64,000 nt of DNA from Rhodobacteraceae bacterium NBU2976 (GCA_023630215.1 JALPRQ010000001.1:62001-126000); one strand, 5' to 3'. Counted from the first letter of the stretch, positions 43,470 to 53,645 are shown. Notes: generated from the sequence alone by a model not told the origin. Program-made: numbers and translations.

Positions 43470-46097
43470 TTAATGGATTTCCGGCACCAGAATCTCGCGC
43501 TTGCCAACATGGTTCGCGGCAGAAACGACACCATTTTCTTCCATCTCCTCGACCAGCTTCGCGGCCTTGTTATAGCCGATCGACAGTTTCCGCTGGATAT
43601 AGCTGGTGGAACATTTCCGGTCCCGCGCCACGATCTGCACCGCCTGATCATAAAGCGCGCCGTCTCCATCCGTGTTACCGCCAAGGCCAAGCAATTCATC
43701 GACCGAGGTTTCTGCGCCCGTATCCTCCGGCCCGTCCTGCACGCCGTTCACATATTCCGGCTCGCCCTGCGCTTTCAGGAATTTGACGATTTCTTCGACC
43801 TCTTCGTCCGACACGAACGGGCCATGCACGCGGGTCAGCTTGCCACCACCCTCCATATACAGCATGTCACCCATGCCCAGCAGTTGTTCTGCACCCATCT
43901 CGCCCAGAATCGTGCGGCTGTCGATTTTCGACGTCACCTGGAAGGAAATACGCGTCGGGAAATTCGCCTTCACCGTCCCCGTGATCACATCGACCGAGGG
44001 ACGCTGCGTTGCCATGATCAAGTGAATACCGCTGGCGCGGGCCATCTGCGCCAGACGCTGGATACAGGCTTCGATCTCTTTGCCCGCGACCATCATCAGG
44101 TCCGCCATCTCGTCCACGATGACAACGATATAGGGCATTTTTTCGGGCATGAATTCTTCGGTTTCAAAAACCGGTTCGCCGGTGGCGTCGTCAAAACCCG
44201 TCTGAACGGTGCGGGTGAACCCTTCACCCTTGGCCAACGCTTCTGCGACACGGCCATTATAGCCGTCGATATTACGCACACCCATCTTGGACATCTTGCG
44301 ATAGCGTTCTTCCATCTCCGCAACGGTCCATTTCAGGGCGACGACCGCCTTCTTCGGGTCGGTCACAACCGGGGACAGAAGATGCGGGATGCCGTCATAG
44401 ACAGACAGTTCCAGCATCTTCGGATCAATCATGATCATGCGACATTCTTCGGGGCTAAGCGTATAGAGCAGCGACAGGATCATCGTGTTGATCCCAACGG
44501 ATTTACCGGACCCCGTCGTCCCCGCAATCAGCAAATGCGGCATCCGGGCGAGGTTCGCCACGACCGGCTCCCCACCAATATCTTTACCCAAGGCTAACGG
44601 TAGCTGCATCTTGGTGTCGCCATAGGCTGACGACGACACAATCTCGCGGAACAGAACCATCTCGCGGTTTTCGTTGGGCAGTTCGATCCCGATCACCGAC
44701 CGCCCCGGAATGGTGGACACACGGGCGGCAAGGGCCGACATCGACCGTGCAATATCATCTGCCAGCCCGATCACGCGGCTGGCCTTCAGACCGGCGCTCG
44801 GTTCCAGTTCATACATGGTCACGACCGGACCCGGACGCACGGCGACGATCTCGCCCTTCACGCCATAATCGTCCAGCACGTTTTCCAGCATCCGTGCATT
44901 TTCATTCAATGCCTCGTCCGACAGGGTGTGGCGCACGATCTGGGTCGGATTGGCCAAAAAGGACATTGGCGGGGTCTCATACCCTTGGCGCCCCGGTTCC
45001 AACGCCAGGCTGGGCTGTTCTTCCTGCCGCGCCCGCACCGATTTCGCGGTCTTTTTGGGCTGCGGATGTTGCACCAACGGTTCGGGCGCAGACGGGGTCG
45101 GGGATGTCAACGGCGGTTCAGCGCGCGGACGTGACGGACCGGTGATTGCCGGTTCGGCGCGTTCCACCATGGGCTTGCCATAATCGGGCAGGGTGTCCGC
45201 CTTGACACTTGGTTCTTTGCGCGACCTGACCGCGTCAGCAATCTTTGCACTCAATCGGTTAGACAGGCCGGTTTCAGGGATCGTGTCCTCATCATCCACA
45301 ACCACCTCGCCAGCTGCGCGACGGGCGGCGATATCCTCGGCGCGTTTCTTGGCAGCCTCTTTCGCCAATTGCGCCGCCTTAAACCCTTTTAGCCCGACAA
45401 ATCCAAGAATGGTAAACAGCAGCGATATACCCCGCGTGACCAGCCATTTCAGTCCGGCATAGGTCGTCACAAACCCGTTCCACAGGCCGCGTCCCATCGC
45501 CCAGTATTCCACCCATGTCACGCCCAGTGCGAATGCCCCGAAAACAACGGTCAGCGCCCCCAGGACCAGCGTCAGGACCATCAGGTTAAAGCCCAGTGAC
45601 CCCGGCAAAATCGACAGCAGGAACCCAAGAAAAATATCCCCAAATGTGCCGCCCAGACCGATTTCTTCGCCATAAACCCAACTGTCAGGGGGAACATGTG
45701 TGCCAATGAAAACTGACGCTAACGCAATTGCCGGAATCACAAAAATCATCCGCAAAATGGCGCGCTCATGTCCGACATGCAGCATCATCCGCCCGCCCCA
45801 AACCAAAAGCGAAACCGGAACCCCATATGACGCCCAGCCCACCGCACGATATAACATATCGGCAATATAGGACCCGGTTACGCCCAACAGATTTGTGGGC
45901 GCACTGTCAGTGGCGTTGAAAAAACTGGGATCGCCAATATCATAGGTTAGCAATAGGGCCAGCGCAGCAATCCCCACCAGAACCAGCAGGAAGCCGAACG
46001 CCTCGAAGCCGCGGCGGCGCATCGCCTCCTCGGCCTTGGTCGGTTTGCGCTTGCTGCGGCTTTTGGGTTTTGAATTCGTCAATGATGCCATCGCCAT
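43470..46097 (-). CDS. ftsK: DNA translocase FtsK
   Basis: An 875-residue septal DNA pump that moves chromosome ends apart and activates XerCD at dif. The N-terminal 200 residues hold about four membrane helices (FGFLLVLVGIAALALLLTYD, LSILPGSLGFNLMVL). A Pro-rich linker spans about 270-370. The motor has Walker A IAGTTGSGKSVG near residue 525 and Walker B VVIVDEMADLMM. The C-terminal gamma winged-helix domain (CSTSYIQRKLSIGYNKAAKL) reads KOPS sequences. It starts three bases after the aminotransferase stop. Confidence 0.96.
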   Translation of the reverse strand: MAMASLTNSKPKSRSKRKPTKAEEAMRRRGFEAFGFLLVLVGIAALALLLTYDIGDPSFFNATDSAPTNLLGVTGSYIADMLYRAVGWASYGVPVSLLVWGGRMMLHVGHERAILRMIFVIPAIALASVFIGTHVPPDSWVYGEEIGLGGTFGDIFLGFLLSILPGSLGFNLMVLTLVLGALTVVFGAFALGVTWVEYWAMGRGLWNGFVTTYAGLKWLVTRGISLLFTILGFVGLKGFKAAQLAKEAAKKRAEDIAARRAAGEVVVDDEDTIPETGLSNRLSAKIADAVRSRKEPSVKADTLPDYGKPMVERAEPAITGPSRPRAEPPLTSPTPSAPEPLVQHPQPKKTAKSVRARQEEQPSLALEPGRQGYETPPMSFLANPTQIVRHTLSDEALNENARMLENVLDDYGVKGEIVAVRPGPVVTMYELEPSAGLKASRVIGLADDIARSMSALAARVSTIPGRSVIGIELPNENREMVLFREIVSSSAYGDTKMQLPLALGKDIGGEPVVANLARMPHLLIAGTTGSGKSVGINTMILSLLYTLSPEECRMIMIDPKMLELSVYDGIPHLLSPVVTDPKKAVVALKWTVAEMEERYRKMSKMGVRNIDGYNGRVAEALAKGEGFTRTVQTGFDDATGEPVFETEEFMPEKMPYIVVIVDEMADLMMVAGKEIEACIQRLAQMARASGIHLIMATQRPSVDVITGTVKANFPTRISFQVTSKIDSRTILGEMGAEQLLGMGDMLYMEGGGKLTRVHGPFVSDEEVEEIVKFLKAQGEPEYVNGVQDGPEDTGAETSVDELLGLGGNTDGDGALYDQAVQIVARDRKCSTSYIQRKLSIGYNKAAKLVEEMEENGVVSAANHVGKREILVPEIH

Positions 46098-46100
46098 AAT

Positions 46101-47303
46101 CTAGTCCGTCAGTCCTATCCTGTCACCAATACATTCGCGGATTGCGATCAATCCTTGTTCCACCTCTGCCTCGGGCGCGACCAGCGCCACGCGCAGATAG
46201 GCTTTGCCAGGATTTACCGTCGCGGTGTCCTGCGACAAGTAAGCGCCCGGCAGGGTCCGCACTCCGGTTTCCTGCCACAGTTTCAAGGCCGCCGCTTCGC
46301 CATCGCCCACCGGCAGCCACAGGAAGAACCCGGCCTGCGGCTTGATATAGCCCGCGACATTGCCAAACACTCTATCCGCAATCTGGAATTTCCGCCGGTA
46401 AAGGTCGCGGTTGCGTTCCACATGCCCCTCATCCGACCAGACGGCCGCACTTACCTGCTGCAAGGGTAGTGGCACGGGCGCGCCGGTATAGCTGCGCAAT
46501 TGTTTCATCGCGGCAATATTCTGCGGTCCCCCCGCCACAAACCCGCTGCGAATTCCGGGCAGGTTCGACCGTTTCGACAGCGAATGGAACACCATCACCC
46601 GTTCCGGGTCTGCACCCACCACTTCTGCTGCCTTCAGCGCACCAGCGGGCGGCGTATCGCGGTAAATCTCGGAATAGCATTCATCGGAGAGGATTTTGAA
46701 ATCAAACTGCTCTGCCAGTTTCACCAGATTTTGCAGATATTCAGCCGAGGCCACAGCCCCCTGCGGGTTCGACGGCGAACAGATATAAGCCAACGTCGTC
46801 CGTTCCAGCACCTCACGCGGAAGGGCGTGAAAATCCGGCAGGAACCCGGATTCCGCCGTCGCATTCACAAACACCGGCTCTGCCCCGGCGGTTTTGGCGG
46901 CGACCATGTAACATTGATAAAACGGGTTCGGGATCAGCACGGCGGGAGGTTTGCCGTTTTTCATTTCCGGCGACAGCGCAATCGCGGCATTGAACAACCC
47001 CTCGCGCGTGCCATTCAGCGACATGACATTGCGGTCGGGGTCGAGCGGTTTCAGGTCAAACCGCCCCTCCAGCCAGCGCGCAATCGCGCTGCGCAGTTCG
47101 GGCGTGCCCTCGTTCGGGGGGTATTTGTTGAATCCAGCCAGATTGCGGTTCAGGATTTCGCCTACAAACTCGGGGAAAGGATGCGTCGGCTCGCCAATCG
47201 TCATCTGCAACAGCTCACCCCCCGGCTGGTGCGAGTCCAGAAGGGCGCGAAGGCGCGGAAATAGATATTCCGGCAGCTCTGAAAAGCGCTTGGGATACTG
47301 CAT
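46101..47303 (-). CDS. PLP-dependent aminotransferase (class I/II, DapC-like)
   Basis: A 400-residue fold-type-I aminotransferase. The PLP lysine is in FHSLSKRSNLPGIRSGFVAG near residue 245. Other family features are LLQMTIGEPTHPFPEF, NPFYQCYMVAAKTAGAEPVF and ICSPSNPQGAVA. This subgroup, sitting directly upstream of ftsK in Rhodobacterales, is usually annotated as N-succinyldiaminopimelate aminotransferase (lysine and cell-wall precursor pathway). That assignment is by family likeness and is not certain. Confidence 0.86.
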   Translation of the reverse strand: MQYPKRFSELPEYLFPRLRALLDSHQPGGELLQMTIGEPTHPFPEFVGEILNRNLAGFNKYPPNEGTPELRSAIARWLEGRFDLKPLDPDRNVMSLNGTREGLFNAAIALSPEMKNGKPPAVLIPNPFYQCYMVAAKTAGAEPVFVNATAESGFLPDFHALPREVLERTTLAYICSPSNPQGAVASAEYLQNLVKLAEQFDFKILSDECYSEIYRDTPPAGALKAAEVVGADPERVMVFHSLSKRSNLPGIRSGFVAGGPQNIAAMKQLRSYTGAPVPLPLQQVSAAVWSDEGHVERNRDLYRRKFQIADRVFGNVAGYIKPQAGFFLWLPVGDGEAAALKLWQETGVRTLPGAYLSQDTATVNPGKAYLRVALVAPEAEVEQGLIAIRECIGDRIGLTD

Positions 47304-47369
47304 ATTGCCTCAATCTTATGGGGTCTCTTGCCCCTTTGCGGTTAATTTAGCCGCTGTTTTGGCTGCGGT

Positions 47370-48704
47370 CTAGCGTTGATTGAGCGTTTTCTCCACCGCG
47401 CGACCGACGGGCAACAGCTTCGGTTCACCAAACGGCGCGCCCATCAGCGATAGTCCGGCGCTGGGCGTGCCTGTCGGCAGCGTCAGCGCACACAGTCCCA
47501 TCAAATTGCCGATCCGCGTGTTGCGCAACGCCAAAAGGTTTTGCTGCGCGAAATAGTCATCGTCCGCCAGCAGATCGTCGATCAGGGGCGGCAGGTTCGG
47601 CGTCGTCGGGATCAGCACCGCGTCAAAATCCTGCGTTGCGGCAAGATAGGATTGCCGCAGCGCCCGCAATTCTCGCCATTGTTCGATATATTGCACCGCA
47701 CTGAACTGCGCTCCGGCGCGGAACCGTTCGCGCACCAGCGGGAACATGGCGTCGGGGTTCGCCTCGATCGCCTCGTGCCAGATGGCATAAGCTTCCGAGG
47801 CAAATAGGCAGGCGGACAGCGGCATCGCCTGTTCGACAGCGGGGATGGTGATGCGAGTGATTGACGCGCCCGCCTTGGCCAGGCAGTCAACCGCGTGGTC
47901 GAAGGCGGCGATGATCTGCGGGTCACACCCCTCCATCGCGACGGAATCAAGGATGGCGAAGCGCAGCGTGCTGATCTCCCGCCCCTCTACTTCGATCTCC
48001 GGGCCGCCCATGACATGCAGCAGCGCGGCGCAATCCTCGACGCTGCGGGCCAGCGGGCCAACAGTGTCAAATTGTTCACACAGTGGCACGACGCCTTGGG
48101 TGGACAGCATCCGGTGCGTCGTCTTCAACCCGACCAGATCGCTCCAGGCGGCGGGCACACGCACCGATCCCCCCGTGTCAGACCCAATCCCGGCGGCGGC
48201 GAGCCCATAAGCAACCGAGGCTGCCGCGCCAGACGACGACCCCCCCGCGACGCGGTCAGGGTCGTGGCGGTTCGGCGGTGTCGCGGTCATCGGGTTGAGG
48301 CCAAGTCCGGAAAACGCCAGCTCTGTCATATGGGTCTTGCCCAGACACACCGTGCCAGACTGGGTCGCACGGGACAGCACTGCGGCATCAGCGTCTGGCA
48401 CGCGACCAGCCAGCAAGCGCGACCCCGCCTCCGTCGCTGTGCCCGCCGAGTTGAACAAATCCTTCCAACTGATCGGCACCCCGTCGAGCCGTTCGGACCA
48501 ACGCGTATTTGATGCCGCCCGTTCTGCGGCGGCGTCCGCCTCTGCCCGGGCACGATCAGGCGTCAGGCGCGCATAGATGCGAGGGCCATAAGGGGAGCGT
48601 GCGATGGCGTCCAGATATACCTCGGTCAGATCGCGCGGGTTGATCCGCCCCGCCGCAATCCCGCGACCCAGATCACAGGCGCTCATCTTTAGCCAATCAT
48701 CCAT
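47370..48704 (-). CDS. Amidase-signature family amidase
   Basis: A 444-residue amidase-signature hydrolase (GatA-like fold). The catalytic triad is visible: Lys in GVPISWKDLFNSAG near residue 80, cis-Ser and nucleophile Ser in VAGGSSSGAAASVA and GIGSDTGGSVRVPA. It lacks any GatB or GatC neighbour, so it is likely a free amidase acting on small amides, not the glutamyl-tRNA enzyme. The ATG at 48704 has GGAGGGG in front; the longer open frame crosses the promoter of the divergent hydroxylase gene. Confidence 0.88.
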   Translation of the reverse strand: MDDWLKMSACDLGRGIAAGRINPRDLTEVYLDAIARSPYGPRIYARLTPDRARAEADAAAERAASNTRWSERLDGVPISWKDLFNSAGTATEAGSRLLAGRVPDADAAVLSRATQSGTVCLGKTHMTELAFSGLGLNPMTATPPNRHDPDRVAGGSSSGAAASVAYGLAAAGIGSDTGGSVRVPAAWSDLVGLKTTHRMLSTQGVVPLCEQFDTVGPLARSVEDCAALLHVMGGPEIEVEGREISTLRFAILDSVAMEGCDPQIIAAFDHAVDCLAKAGASITRITIPAVEQAMPLSACLFASEAYAIWHEAIEANPDAMFPLVRERFRAGAQFSAVQYIEQWRELRALRQSYLAATQDFDAVLIPTTPNLPPLIDDLLADDDYFAQQNLLALRNTRIGNLMGLCALTLPTGTPSAGLSLMGAPFGEPKLLPVGRAVEKTLNQR

Positions 48705-48783
48705 CAAAACCCCTCCGTTTTTTGTCACGCTAGCGACGCTTTCGCCGATGGACAATCCCGCAATCGCCGCCATAATCGCGAGC

Positions 48784-50004
48784 ATGAAACCCGACTCCGA
48801 CGTTCTGATCGCTGGCGGCGGCCTGAACGGCCCCGCCCTCGCGCTGGCCCTCGCCAGTGGCGGGATCCGTGCGACCATTATCGACCCGACACCCAAGCCA
48901 ACCCGCAAAGCCGCCGATTTCGACGGCCGCGCCTATGCGCTGTCGCTGACCTCGGTCAACATGCTGAAAGCGTTGGGGGTTTGGGCGACGGTGGCGGATC
49001 ATGCTCAGCCGATATTGGATATCGTTGTGTCCGACGGGAAAGCTGGCGAGGGGGCGTCCCCCCTTCACCTCCATTTCGACCATCGCGAGATAGAGGAAGG
49101 CCCGATGGGCCACATGGTCGAAGACCGCTATCTGCGCCGTGCCCTGCTGAATGCGGTGGATCACCCGCTGATCACACAGTTAGAGGATAGTGTCACAGCG
49201 CAACGGATCATACCGGGTGGAATCGAGGTTACGCTAGGGGGCGGTAAAACCCTGACCGCCCGCCTGTTGGTCGGTTGTGACGGGCGGCAATCCGGCGTGG
49301 CCAAGCGCGCAGGGATCAACCGCATGGCCAAGGATTACGGCCAAACGGCATTGGTCTGCGCCGTCGAACATGAAAAACCCCATAACGGCACCGCCCACCA
49401 GTTTTTTATGCCCCCCGGCCCGCTGGCGATCCTGCCACTGCCGGGGAACCGGTCGTCAATAGTCTGGACCGAAACGCACGCGCGTGCCGCCGCGATCCAA
49501 GCACTGTCGGACACGGAGTATCTAGAGGAGCTGCGCCCCCGTTTCGGTGATTTCCTTGGCAAGATCAAACTGGCGGGCAAACGCTTCACCTACCCGCTCG
49601 GTCTGATCATCGCCGATGATTTCGCCACCGACCGTGTGGCACTGGCAGGCGACGCCGCCCACGGCATCCACCCACTGGCGGGGCAAGGGCTTAACCTTGG
49701 CCTGCGCGACGTCGCCAGCCTCGCTGAAACGCTGATCGGCGCCGCCCGTATTGGCGAAGATATCGGCAACCCGATTGTGCTTTCCCGCTATGCCCAGTGG
49801 CGCCGCACCGATACGGCAACGCTTGTCGGCGCGACCGACACGATCAACCGGGTGTTTTCGAACGACAACCCGCTCTTGCGCCTTGGCCGCGACCTGTCGC
49901 TGGCCGCCATCAACGCCATCCCCGCCGCCCGTCGGAAATTAATCCGCGAGGCCGCGGGACTAACTGGCGACCTCCCTCGCCTGCTGCAAGGGCGGCAGAT
50001 TTAG
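48784..50004 (+). CDS. ubiH: UbiH/UbiF/COQ6-family FAD-dependent monooxygenase
   Basis: A 406-residue flavin monooxygenase, most likely one of the ring hydroxylases of ubiquinone synthesis. The FAD dinucleotide motif is LIAGGGLNGPALALALASGG at the front, followed by GRAYALSLTS, LLVGCDGRQSGVAKRAG and the family signature VALAGDAAHGIHPLAGQGLN. Which ring position it hydroxylates cannot be told. The ATG at 48784 begins just before the FAD motif; another ATG twelve codons earlier is possible. It leads a run of five plus-strand genes. Confidence 0.88.
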   Translation: MKPDSDVLIAGGGLNGPALALALASGGIRATIIDPTPKPTRKAADFDGRAYALSLTSVNMLKALGVWATVADHAQPILDIVVSDGKAGEGASPLHLHFDHREIEEGPMGHMVEDRYLRRALLNAVDHPLITQLEDSVTAQRIIPGGIEVTLGGGKTLTARLLVGCDGRQSGVAKRAGINRMAKDYGQTALVCAVEHEKPHNGTAHQFFMPPGPLAILPLPGNRSSIVWTETHARAAAIQALSDTEYLEELRPRFGDFLGKIKLAGKRFTYPLGLIIADDFATDRVALAGDAAHGIHPLAGQGLNLGLRDVASLAETLIGAARIGEDIGNPIVLSRYAQWRRTDTATLVGATDTINRVFSNDNPLLRLGRDLSLAAINAIPAARRKLIREAAGLTGDLPRLLQGRQI

Positions 50005-50005
50005 G

Positions 50006-50392
50006 ATGTCTTTATCCGATGCCGACGCAAAGAAGGCGCTGCGGTTGGGTGCAGTCACCGCATTTGTGCACGCCATCTCAGGTGTAACCTTCTTCCTATT
50101 CCTTCGCCAATCCGGCGACCCCTACTTTACCGAGTTTACAACACCCTTTGCTTTCGTTGACTTCGCCATCATCGCCCTTTGTGGCATAGCAATGTGGCGG
50201 AACTGGATATGGGGACCCTTCGTCGCCATTCTCATCGTGATATCGGGCGTCTATTTTGCATGGGCGGATCGGGAATCTACCAGCGGGCTTGTATTCGCCT
50301 TTGCCTTGATCCTTATATATTCGCGGGCCGCCGAAGCCGCGATAATTTTGTCCCAATCTAACCGGAGCAGTGGAAATGACCGATCTGACTAA
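50006..50392 (+). CDS. Small four-helix membrane protein
   Basis: A 128-residue inner-membrane protein with about four hydrophobic segments (AVTAFVHAISGVTFFLFL, FAFVDFAIIALCGIAMW, FVAILIVISGVYFA, LVFAFALILIYS). The last helix ends with the sequence RAAEAAIILSQ. No family is recognised. It starts one base after the hydroxylase gene and overlaps gabD by 17 bases, so it belongs to that transcription unit, but its sequence gives no function. Confidence 0.75.
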   Translation: MSLSDADAKKALRLGAVTAFVHAISGVTFFLFLRQSGDPYFTEFTTPFAFVDFAIIALCGIAMWRNWIWGPFVAILIVISGVYFAWADRESTSGLVFAFALILIYSRAAEAAIILSQSNRSSGNDRSD

Positions 50393-51857
50393 CCTCGCCA
50401 AAATGCTCAAAGACCCCTCTCTGTTACGCACGCAGGCCTTCGTCGAGGGCGAATGGGCAGATGCCGACAATGGCGCGACGTTTGACGTGACCAACCCCGC
50501 CCGGGGTGACGTGATCTGCACGGTTCCAGACCTGTCCCGCACCGAAACCGCACGCGCCATCGACGCGGCCTATACCGCGCAAAAAGACTGGGCCAAACGC
50601 ACCGGCAAAGACCGCGCCGCGATCCTGCGCAAATGGTATGATCTGATGGTCGAAAACGCCGACGACCTCGGCGCGATCCTGACCGCCGAGATGGGCAAAC
50701 CCCTGCCCGAAGCCAAGGGCGAAATCCTTTACGGCGCCAGCTTCATCGAATGGTTTTCGGAGGAAGCCAAGCGCGTGTATGGCGAGACCATCCCCGGCCA
50801 CCAGCAAGACAAACGCATCATGGTGCTGAAACAACCCGTCGGCGTCGTGTCCTCGATCACCCCATGGAACTTCCCCAACGCCATGATCGCCCGCAAGGTC
50901 GGCCCCGCGCTGGCCGTCGGCTGCGCCTTTGTCGCGAAACCTGCCGCTGAAACGCCCCTATCGGCATTGGCCATGGCCGTGCTGGCGGAACGTGCAGGGG
51001 TGCCAAAGGGGGTGCTGTCGGTCGTCACGTCGTCGAAATCCGCCGACATTGGCAAAGAATTCACCGACAACCCCAAGGTCCGCAAGCTGACCTTTACCGG
51101 ATCCACCAATGTGGGTCGTATCCTTCTTCGGCAGGGCGCTGACCAAGTCATGAAAATGTCGATGGAGCTGGGCGGAAACGCCCCCTTCATCGTGTTTGAC
51201 GACGCCGATTTGGACGCGGCAGTCGAAGGGGCGATGATCTCCAAATATCGCAATAACGGCCAAACCTGCGTCTGCGCCAACCGGATTTATGTGCAGGACG
51301 GGGTGTATGACGCCTTTGCTGACAAGCTGGCGGAGGCGGTGGCCAAAATGCATGTCGGTGACGGGTTCGAGGACGGCGTCACCACCGGCCCGCTGATCAC
51401 CGAAGCGGCCGTGGAAAAGGTGCAGGAACATATCGCCGACGCAACCGCCAAGGGGGCACAGGTGAAAGCAGGCGGCCAACGTCACGCGCTGGGCGGCACG
51501 TTCTTCCAACCCACCATCCTGACCGGCGTCACCCGCGAGATGATGGTCGCCAATGACGAGACCTTCGGCCCCGTCGCTCCGCTGTTCCGTTTCACGGACG
51601 AAGCGGATGTGATCGAACAGGCAAATGACACGATCTTCGGCCTCGCCAGCTATTTCTACGCCAATGACCTGTCCCGCGTCTGGCGCGTGGCCGAGGCGCT
51701 GGAATATGGCATGGTTGGCGTCAACACGGGCCTCATTTCAACCGAGGTCGCGCCGTTTGGCGGTGTCAAACAATCCGGCATGGGCCGTGAGGGGTCCCGC
51801 CACGGGGTCGAGGATTATCTGGAAATGAAATACGTGTGCCTGTCGATCGACACATGA
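50376..51857 (+). CDS. gabD: NAD(P)-dependent succinate-semialdehyde dehydrogenase
   Basis: A 493-residue aldehyde dehydrogenase of the GabD type, oxidising succinate semialdehyde to succinate at the end of GABA breakdown. The oxyanion Asn is in SSITPWNFPNAMIARK, the general base in MELGGNAPFIVFDDAD and the nucleophile Cys in NNGQTCVCANRIYVQ. The C-terminus EVAPFGGVKQSGMGREGSRH fits the family. Its stop overlaps the next gene's ATG (ATGA). No gabT or gabP lies nearby. Confidence 0.93.
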   Translation: MTDLTNLAKMLKDPSLLRTQAFVEGEWADADNGATFDVTNPARGDVICTVPDLSRTETARAIDAAYTAQKDWAKRTGKDRAAILRKWYDLMVENADDLGAILTAEMGKPLPEAKGEILYGASFIEWFSEEAKRVYGETIPGHQQDKRIMVLKQPVGVVSSITPWNFPNAMIARKVGPALAVGCAFVAKPAAETPLSALAMAVLAERAGVPKGVLSVVTSSKSADIGKEFTDNPKVRKLTFTGSTNVGRILLRQGADQVMKMSMELGGNAPFIVFDDADLDAAVEGAMISKYRNNGQTCVCANRIYVQDGVYDAFADKLAEAVAKMHVGDGFEDGVTTGPLITEAAVEKVQEHIADATAKGAQVKAGGQRHALGGTFFQPTILTGVTREMMVANDETFGPVAPLFRFTDEADVIEQANDTIFGLASYFYANDLSRVWRVAEALEYGMVGVNTGLISTEVAPFGGVKQSGMGREGSRHGVEDYLEMKYVCLSIDT

Positions 51858-53140
51858 AGGTCGCAGTCCTTGGCGGCTATGGCCTGATCGGGGCCGCCTG
51901 TGTCCGGGCGCTGAAAGCGGCGGGACATCAGGTGATTGGCGTCGGACGCTCCCACCGCCATGCCATGCGGGCCGACCCGGACATCGAATGGTTTCTAACA
52001 GACATCGGGCAAACCGCAATTGCCACGTGGCAATCGCAGCTATCGGATGTGGACGTGGTCATCAATGCCTCTGGTTTGTTACAAGGCGGGGCAGAACTGC
52101 GCGCGATCCATGTCGATACATTGACAAACCTGACACAGGCACTGGCGGGCACCGATACTCACCTGATCCATATCTCCGCTGCCGGGGTATCGCCCAATGC
52201 CAGCACCGCGTTTTTCCGCACCAAAGCCGAGGGTGACGCGATCATTCAGGCAAGCGATTTCCGTTGGACGATCCTGCGCCCGACGCTGGTCCTTGCGCCT
52301 CAGGCGTATGGTGGCACGGCATTGCTACGCGCCGCAGCGGCTTTTCCAATGGTCGAACCGCGGATTTTTCCCGAAACACCACTTCAGTCGATCCATATAG
52401 ACGACCTGACAACGGCCGTCTTGGCCTGTGCCGAGGGGGAAATACCCCCACAGGAAATCTATGACCTAACCGAACCCGACAGCCACCCCTTTGCGACCGT
52501 CGTAAGGAAACTTCGCCGTTGGCAAGGGCTCCCCGATTGGCGGGGAACATTCCCCGTACCAACTTTCGCCGCACGCTTGATCGGCTGGGCAGCGGACATG
52601 GCGGGCGGGTTCGGCTGGCGTTCGCCCTTTCGAACGACTGCGCTGAAGGTTATGCAAACCGGCGTTTCCGGTGACCCGACACATTGGGTGAAGAACGGCG
52701 GCACCCCCGCGCGGCCCCTGGACAAAACGCTGGCGACCCTGCCCTCGACAACACAGGAGCGGTGGTTCGCGCGGCTGTTCCTGTTGCTGCCCGTCGGCAT
52801 TCTGGGACTATCGGCGTTCTGGATCGCAACCGGGCTGATCACGCTGGCAGACCCAAACGCAGCGGTGACCGTCCTGACCTCCCGAGGGTTCGCTGAACCC
52901 TTTGCGCAGGTCGCAACCTTCGGCGGCTCGGGTCTGGACCTGCTGCTTGGCATTGCAATCTTGTTCCGTCGCAGCGCCCGGCTGGCCTGCCTTGGCATGG
53001 CGGCGCTGTCGCTGGTCTATCTGATCCTTGGCACTTTCACCGCACCCGACCTTTGGGCTGACCCGCTCGGCCCGTTCGTCAAAATCCTGCCCGCCATGCT
53101 GTTGCCGCTGTTCGTCGCCGCTATATTGGAAGAACGATGA
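51854..53140 (+). CDS. SDR (NmrA-like) domain fused to DoxX-like membrane domain
   Basis: A 428-residue fusion. Residues 1-290 are an atypical SDR with Rossmann motif VAVLGGYGLIGAACVRAL and LIHISAAGVSPNASTAFF. Residues 310-428 hold about four hydrophobic helices of DoxX-like type (LFLLLPVGILGLSAFWIATG, GLDLLLGIAILFRRSARLAC). Such fusions are usually followed by a DUF2269 membrane protein, as here, and both may form a membrane redox complex; the reaction is unknown. One copy of the 16-bp palindrome ATTGCCACGTGGCAAT lies inside this gene (52019-52034). Confidence 0.86.
   Translation: MKVAVLGGYGLIGAACVRALKAAGHQVIGVGRSHRHAMRADPDIEWFLTDIGQTAIATWQSQLSDVDVVINASGLLQGGAELRAIHVDTLTNLTQALAGTDTHLIHISAAGVSPNASTAFFRTKAEGDAIIQASDFRWTILRPTLVLAPQAYGGTALLRAAAAFPMVEPRIFPETPLQSIHIDDLTTAVLACAEGEIPPQEIYDLTEPDSHPFATVVRKLRRWQGLPDWRGTFPVPTFAARLIGWAADMAGGFGWRSPFRTTALKVMQTGVSGDPTHWVKNGGTPARPLDKTLATLPSTTQERWFARLFLLLPVGILGLSAFWIATGLITLADPNAAVTVLTSRGFAEPFAQVATFGGSGLDLLLGIAILFRRSARLACLGMAALSLVYLILGTFTAPDLWADPLGPFVKILPAMLLPLFVAAILEER
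52019..52034. repeat. 16-bp palindrome ATTGCCACGTGGCAAT, copy 1
   Basis: A perfect 16-bp palindrome inside the SDR-DoxX gene, encoding part of AIATWQSQ in frame. Identical copies lie at 53646 and 53732. Confidence 0.9.
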
Positions 53141-53604
53141 GCTACGAGTTCCTCAAATTCCTGCATATCATCGGCGCGTGCGTTTTGCTCGGCACCGGTG
53201 CGGGTATCGCGTTTTTTATGCTGATGTCGAACCTGCGCGGGACCGTCGCGCAGATCGCGCATGTGGCGGGGATCGTCGTAACCGCGGATTTCATCTTCAC
53301 CGCAACGGCGGTGCTGGTGCAGCCAGTCACCGGATGGTTGTTGGCACGGGCCGCTGGTTGGCCGCTGACTGAACCGTGGATCCTGATCTCTCTGGGGCTT
53401 TATATCATGGTTGGCCTGTTCTGGCTCCCGGTCGTCTGGATACAGATGCAACTTCACCAAATGGCAATTGGGGCAGACTCCGGCGGAACAGAATTACCGA
53501 CCCGCTATCACCGCCTTTATCGTATCTGGCTAATCTGCGGTTTCCCGGCCTTCGCTGCGGTGTTGGTGATTGTCTGGCTGATGATCACCCGCCCGGTATT
53601 CTGA
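53137..53604 (+). CDS. DUF2269 family integral membrane protein
   Basis: A 155-residue inner-membrane protein with about four helices of the DUF2269 type: FLKFLHIIGACVLLGTGAGI at the start, then TADFIFTATAVLVQPVTGW and the closing GFPAFAAVLVIVWLMITRPV. Conserved His in LKFLHIIG and the WLPVVWIQMQ helix suggest a cofactor or quinone site, but this is inference. The ATG overlaps the stop of the SDR-DoxX gene. Two palindromic repeats follow in the gap downstream. Confidence 0.85.
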   Translation: MSYEFLKFLHIIGACVLLGTGAGIAFFMLMSNLRGTVAQIAHVAGIVVTADFIFTATAVLVQPVTGWLLARAAGWPLTEPWILISLGLYIMVGLFWLPVVWIQMQLHQMAIGADSGGTELPTRYHRLYRIWLICGFPAFAAVLVIVWLMITRPVF

Positions 53605-53645
53605 TCACTGTGAACGCAAACACCAAACCCTATTCGGGGCGAGTT

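Noticed and set aside
43452-44597. Open frame of 381 codons on the plus strand, His- and Arg-rich
   Set aside because: It is antisense to the FtsK motor domain and has the composition of a shadow frame.
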